From Aestuariivita sp. (GTDB taxonomy: Bacteria > Pseudomonadota > Alphaproteobacteria > Rhodobacterales > Rhodobacteraceae): a stretch of 32,085 nucleotides of DNA. The notes under the pieces are model-generated. The model was not told the DNA's origin and ran no database searches. It saw only the letters and a program-made list of their open reading frames with translations. The stretch spans positions 1 through 32,085 of the forward strand of contig JAPORU010000097.1 of assembly GCA_026710045.1 (NCBI GenBank), written 5' to 3'. The position numbers and the translations under genes were made by a program. Of the stretch, positions 29,230 through 32,085 are shown piece after piece; positions within the stretch are counted from its first letter, which is position 1, and each line of letters opens with the position of its first letter.

Positions 29230-29673
29230 GTGCGTGACCGGCTACCGCAATCGGTTCTTTTCTGTTGTGATCATAATGCAGTAAGGTCGCCAATAGCGGA
29301 AGGTTTCATGAAGAAATTCTATAGTATAGGTACGTATGTTCAGTCCGCTGGAGTTTACAGTGATATGGAGATTGATGGATTTTCGATTGCCGTCTGCCAG
29401 GAAATGGATGTTGAATTGAGTCGACACAGGTCACGGTCCTTTGACGAAATGGAGCAGTGGGGAGATGATCTCGGTTCATTTGACCTCATTGTTGCGTTAT
29501 CGCCTGCCGCTCAACGGCGATCTCTCGAACTTACACGGCATTATCATTTGTCTGTCGAGTACTGGCCAACTATTGATCCAACGGGTTTAGGAGAGACACG
29601 TGAGGCGAAATTAGCGGCGTATCGGCAAACACGTGATCAGATTATTGGTAAGTTGCAGGCAAAGTGGGGGTAG
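29230..29673 (+). CDS. Low-molecular-weight phosphatase-family protein
   Basis: From GTG 29230 (GGGGG 5 nt upstream) the protein has 147 residues. It carries the LMW phosphotyrosine phosphatase/arsenate reductase loop as CDHNAVRSP, with Cys13 and Arg19 in CX5R spacing. The Asp-Pro general-acid site is near the C-terminus (YWPTIDPTG). The loop differs from the usual CxGNxCRSP, so substrate and activity are uncertain; many relatives are annotated as arsenate reductase without proof. It begins 1 nt after the UPF0262 stop, a pairing I recall as conserved in Rhodobacterales. In-frame starts upstream inside UPF0262 are rejected. Confidence 0.85.
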   Translation: MRDRLPQSVLFCCDHNAVRSPIAEGFMKKFYSIGTYVQSAGVYSDMEIDGFSIAVCQEMDVELSRHRSRSFDEMEQWGDDLGSFDLIVALSPAAQRRSLELTRHYHLSVEYWPTIDPTGLGETREAKLAAYRQTRDQIIGKLQAKWG

Positions 29674-29875
29674 TTAATTGTTGATTCATCGCTATGGTCT
29701 GTTGAACTTGAATGTTCCCCTGTCACATATTCGTCAAGTTGCACGCACGTTTTTCAGACTATGGCTATGGAAGCACAAAATGAATAATTTTTCCTATTTG
29801 TCTTGAAAACCTGCAATATGTAGGCCATTAGGTTGAAGCTCACAGTGAGGTTGAGTTTAGACGCAAGGAGAGACT

Positions 29876-30094
29876 ATGGCGAAAGAAGAATTACTCGAAT
29901 TTGCCGGCGTTGTTAAGGAACTCCTGCCCAACGCGACATTTCGGGTTGAGTTAGAAAATGGCCATGAAATCATTGCACATACCGCAGGAAAAATGAGGAA
30001 GAACCGTATCCGTGTCTTAGCTGGAGACAAGGTGCAGGTCGAGATGACCCCGTATGATTTGTCGAAAGGTCGGATCAATTATCGTTTCAAGTAA
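29876..30094 (+). CDS. infA: Translation initiation factor IF-1
   Basis: IF-1 binds the 30S A site and assists initiation. The 72-residue product is a single S1/OB fold with the expected sequence: [20 protein letters not shown], then [20 protein letters not shown] and [16 protein letters not shown]. The start has a strong AAGGAG about 7 nt upstream. A 202-bp gap before it probably holds its own promoter, but I see no clear consensus boxes. maf follows after 2 nt. Confidence 0.97.
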   Translation: MAKEELLEFAGVVKELLPNATFRVELENGHEIIAHTAGKMRKNRIRVLAGDKVQVEMTPYDLSKGRINYRFK

Positions 30095-30096
30095 TT

Positions 30097-30666
30097 TTGT
30101 TTATTCTTGGTTCTGCTAGCCCGCGCCGTCGTCAGTTACTGGAACAAATTGGATGTGTTCCCGATGTCGTTCGCCTACCCGATATCGATGAAAGCCCTCT
30201 GACCGGTGAAAGTCCGCGTGATTATTGTTCGCGCATGGCCGTTGAGAAAGTCAATTCGATTGCTTCAGAGAGTTTGGACATTGTTCTGAGCGCCGACACA
30301 ACGGTTGCGCTTGGCCGCAGGATTTTGGGTAAGGCTGAAAACGCGGCAGAGGCGAAAGATCTCTTGCAGGCACTGTCTGGTCGACGTCATCGCGTTTTAA
30401 CCGCTGTTGCCGTAAAGTGTGACAGCATCGTTCGGAAACGCCTGGTGGTCAGCCAGGTACGCATGAAGCGACTGTCTGAGCAAGAGATTCGCCATTATCT
30501 ATTGACAGATGATTGGTGCGATAAAGCCGGTGCGTACGGAATTCAGGGATCCGCGGCATCTTTTATTCCATGGATCTCCGGATCTTTTAGTGCTATTGTT
30601 GGTCTGCCCCTCGCTGAAACCACGGCTTTGCTTCAATCTTTCGGTTACTCAATCGGGAACAATTAA
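30097..30666 (+). CDS. maf: Maf-family nucleoside triphosphate pyrophosphatase
   Basis: Maf proteins hydrolyse non-canonical or excess nucleoside triphosphates to monophosphates. The 189-residue product has the N-terminal [26 protein letters not shown] with the catalytic Asp region, and [16 protein letters not shown]. The start is TTG 30097, which gives the usual [11 protein letters not shown] N-terminus; there is no upstream ribosome binding site, so coupling to infA, 2 nt before, is likely. Substrate preference (dTTP/UTP versus other types) cannot be fixed with certainty from sequence alone. Confidence 0.93.
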   Translation: MFILGSASPRRRQLLEQIGCVPDVVRLPDIDESPLTGESPRDYCSRMAVEKVNSIASESLDIVLSADTTVALGRRILGKAENAAEAKDLLQALSGRRHRVLTAVAVKCDSIVRKRLVVSQVRMKRLSEQEIRHYLLTDDWCDKAGAYGIQGSAASFIPWISGSFSAIVGLPLAETTALLQSFGYSIGNN

Positions 30667-30669
30667 TTT

Positions 30670-31695
30670 ATGCGTGGGACGCATATTCTTCTGGGATATT
30701 TTGAAGGCCGAAAGGCCGCGGCCTTGTTGGTGAATGGTGTTCTGGAAGATCTTTTGGTCGATTCGGATCAACCGGCACTTGGGACCATTTATCGGGCCAT
30801 GGTGCAGCAATCTGCGAAGAGTTTGGGCGGTTATTTTCTCAGAACGTCTGACGGAACGGCATTTCTGCGCAGTCGCAAGAGGATACCTGCAAATCAATTG
30901 TTGCTGGTGCAGGTAAATGGATACGCTGAAAAAGCGAAAGCGATACCGGTTAGTCGTCGATTATTGTTGAAGGGAAGGTGTGCGATCGTCACACCGAATG
31001 ACCCGGGATGCAATGTATCGCGTCGTATACGAGATGATGATCGGCGGAGCAGGTTCCAGGAACTTGCCGACCATGTCATGAGAGGGTCAAAGATGGGATT
31101 AATCATTCGGTCGGCTGCCGAGATGTGTGACATTCGTGATGTGTCGGAGGAGGTTCATGAGTTGCGTGTTCGGGCCGAAGGTCTTTTTGATGATTCATCG
31201 AACGAGCTGAGTGTCTTGATGGAAGGGGTTGATTCCTGGGGACAAGCGTTACGTGACTGGGAACCTACGGCTATGATTGTTGAAGAAGAAGGGGAGGGCG
31301 CGCAGATTTCAGGGTTAGTAGAGGAAATTGAAGCGGCTGCTGATCCGATTGTTGAAATTAGTACCCATGCAACGATGGCAATTGAGGCCACGCGTGCGCT
31401 GGTTGCGGTGGATGTCAATACCGGGGCCGATATGACGCCGGCGGCAGGTCTGAAAGCCAATGTTGCTGCGGCTCAGGCGTTGCCAAGGGCTTTGAGAGTG
31501 AAGGGTCTTGGAGGGCAAGTTACGGTTGACTGTGCCCCTATGGATAAGAAACATCGCCCCGTTTTTGAGAACGCTTTGCGTGCAGCGTTTCAAGCTGATC
31601 AATCGGATACTGTCATGGCGGGTTGGACTCCATTGGGGCACTATGAGCTTCAGAGGCAACGAGATCGCGTTCCGCTAAGTGATGTGTTTGCATGA
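30670..31695 (+). CDS. Short RNase E/G-family ribonuclease
   Basis: RNase E/G enzymes cleave single-stranded RNA. The 341-residue product has the catalytic core RALVAVDVNTG with Asp248 and Asn250, and VTVDCAPMDKK with Asp287. These are the positions of Asp303, Asn305 and Asp346 in E. coli RNase E. The N-terminal part resembles a divergent S1-like region (GGYFLRTSDGTAFL). It is shorter than RNase G (about 489) and lacks the Zn-link CPxC and C-terminal small domain, so tetramer formation is unlikely. I recall the same short form after maf in Rhodobacterales. ATG 30670 follows maf after 3 nt, and the stop overlaps yacG (ATGA). Confidence 0.88.
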   Translation: MRGTHILLGYFEGRKAAALLVNGVLEDLLVDSDQPALGTIYRAMVQQSAKSLGGYFLRTSDGTAFLRSRKRIPANQLLLVQVNGYAEKAKAIPVSRRLLLKGRCAIVTPNDPGCNVSRRIRDDDRRSRFQELADHVMRGSKMGLIIRSAAEMCDIRDVSEEVHELRVRAEGLFDDSSNELSVLMEGVDSWGQALRDWEPTAMIVEEEGEGAQISGLVEEIEAAADPIVEISTHATMAIEATRALVAVDVNTGADMTPAAGLKANVAAAQALPRALRVKGLGGQVTVDCAPMDKKHRPVFENALRAAFQADQSDTVMAGWTPLGHYELQRQRDRVPLSDVFA

Positions 31696-31853
31696 AATGC
31701 CCTTTATGTCATTCACCGCATGTTACGGATTATCGCCCATTTTGTTCTCGTCGCTGTGCCGACATTGATTTGTTGAAGTGGTTGAATGCAGATTACAGGG
31801 TTCCATTGGAGCCGATTGGTGATGAGGAGTCCAATATGCGTGATGACGAATAA
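31692..31853 (+). CDS. yacG: DNA gyrase inhibitor YacG (zinc-binding, DUF329)
   Basis: YacG in E. coli binds GyrB and blocks DNA binding by gyrase. The 53-residue product has the four Zn ligands Cys3, Cys6, Cys18 and Cys22 (CPLC and FCSRRC), followed by ADIDLLKWLNADYRVP, the family pattern. The C-terminal tail is acidic. The ATG at 31692 overlaps the preceding ribonuclease stop by 4 nt, so it is translationally coupled. Family assignment is clear; gyrase inhibition in this organism is inferred. Confidence 0.92.
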   Translation: MKCPLCHSPHVTDYRPFCSRRCADIDLLKWLNADYRVPLEPIGDEESNMRDDE

Positions 31854-31895
31854 TTGGACAGGTTCTCCGCTGGACGCTCGGATCTCCAAAACGTG

Positions 31896-31904
31896 CTTTG
31901 TTTA
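31896..31904. repeat. Target-site duplication, left copy (9 bp)
   Basis: CTTTGTTTA occurs immediately left of the MITE-like element and again at 32004-32012 immediately right of it. The flanking bases on either side do not match, so the duplication is exactly 9 bp. Confidence 0.8.
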
Positions 31905-32003
31905 GGGATTACTAAGATAACTTGACCGCATACAATATGATGATTAAATATTACGATCTAAGCACAACATAATGTGTCATGTCAAATTATCTTAGTAATC
32001 CCC
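31905..32003. mobile_element. MITE-like 99-bp element
   Basis: The element starts with a 22-bp terminal repeat beginning GGGATTACTAAGATAA (31905-31926). It ends with its reverse complement at 31981-32002, with a single mismatch. It is bounded by perfect 9-bp direct repeats and is too short to encode a protein. The AT-rich interior has no open frame. The structure is that of a miniature inverted-repeat element moved by a transposase encoded elsewhere. The parent insertion sequence family cannot be named from this window. Confidence 0.8.
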
Positions 32004-32012
32004 CTTTGTTTA
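32004..32012. repeat. Target-site duplication, right copy (9 bp)
   Basis: CTTTGTTTA, identical to 31896-31904, on the right side of the MITE-like element. Confidence 0.8.
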
Positions 32013-32031
32013 TCTTATGCTTATATTCGCT

Positions 32032-32085
32032 TAGACATTATGGATTGACCTCTTCCGCCCGTTGATCATGCTTGGGTGGATGACC
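32032..32085. repeat. Right copy of 54-bp contig-terminal inverted repeat
   Basis: Exact reverse complement of positions 2-55. It begins 19 bp after the right duplication of the MITE-like element, so mobile sequences are clustered at this end. See the left copy for interpretation. Confidence 0.85.

Overview
This looks like one complete contig from an alphaproteobacterium, most likely of the order Rhodobacterales or a close relative. Two things point there. First, the complex I operon carries non-nuo genes that I associate with that order: a DUF5337-like protein between nuoE and nuoF, a DUF5333-like protein between nuoF and nuoG, and a carboxymuconolactone decarboxylase-like gene between nuoI and nuoJ. 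Second, the gene orders nuoN-birA-coaX-rnj and murA-DUF2948-hisD-UPF0262-phosphatase-infA-maf-rne-yacG fit. Base composition is close to 50 % G+C by eye, which is low for the group. These assignments come from memory of protein families and were not searched.

Layout. Positions 1-745 hold no convincing gene, but contain a contig-end repeat, a 10-bp tandem repeat and a promoter. A Fic-family AMP transferase gene follows (746-2317, plus). On the minus strand lies a divergent lysine 2,3-aminomutase-family radical SAM gene (2753-4105). From a shared intergenic region the plus-strand nuoA-N cluster runs to 21727. It encodes all 14 subunits of the proton-pumping NADH:quinone oxidoreductase, with five additional small genes among them. 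The operon is not fully compact: gaps of 100-250 bp follow nuoC, nuoD, nuoG, nuoH and nuoJ.

Directly downstream and tightly coupled are birA (biotin-protein ligase), coaX (pantothenate kinase III) and rnj (ribonuclease J). A tRNA-Thr(GGT) lies on the minus strand. Next come a small basic protein, murA (peptidoglycan), DUF2948, hisD (histidine), UPF0262, a low-molecular-weight phosphatase-like protein, infA (IF-1), maf, a short RNase E/G-type protein and yacG. Most of these overlap or nearly touch, so they are probably co-transcribed in a few units.

The right end carries a 99-bp MITE-like element with a perfect 9-bp target duplication. Both ends of the window finish in the same 54-bp sequence in inverted orientation. 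The simplest reading is that assembly stopped at two copies of one repeated, probably mobile, element. Most of the window is ordinary core metabolism. The parts worth a second look are the mobile-element traces at the ends, the divergent radical SAM enzyme, the Fic protein and the poorly characterised genes inside the nuo operon.
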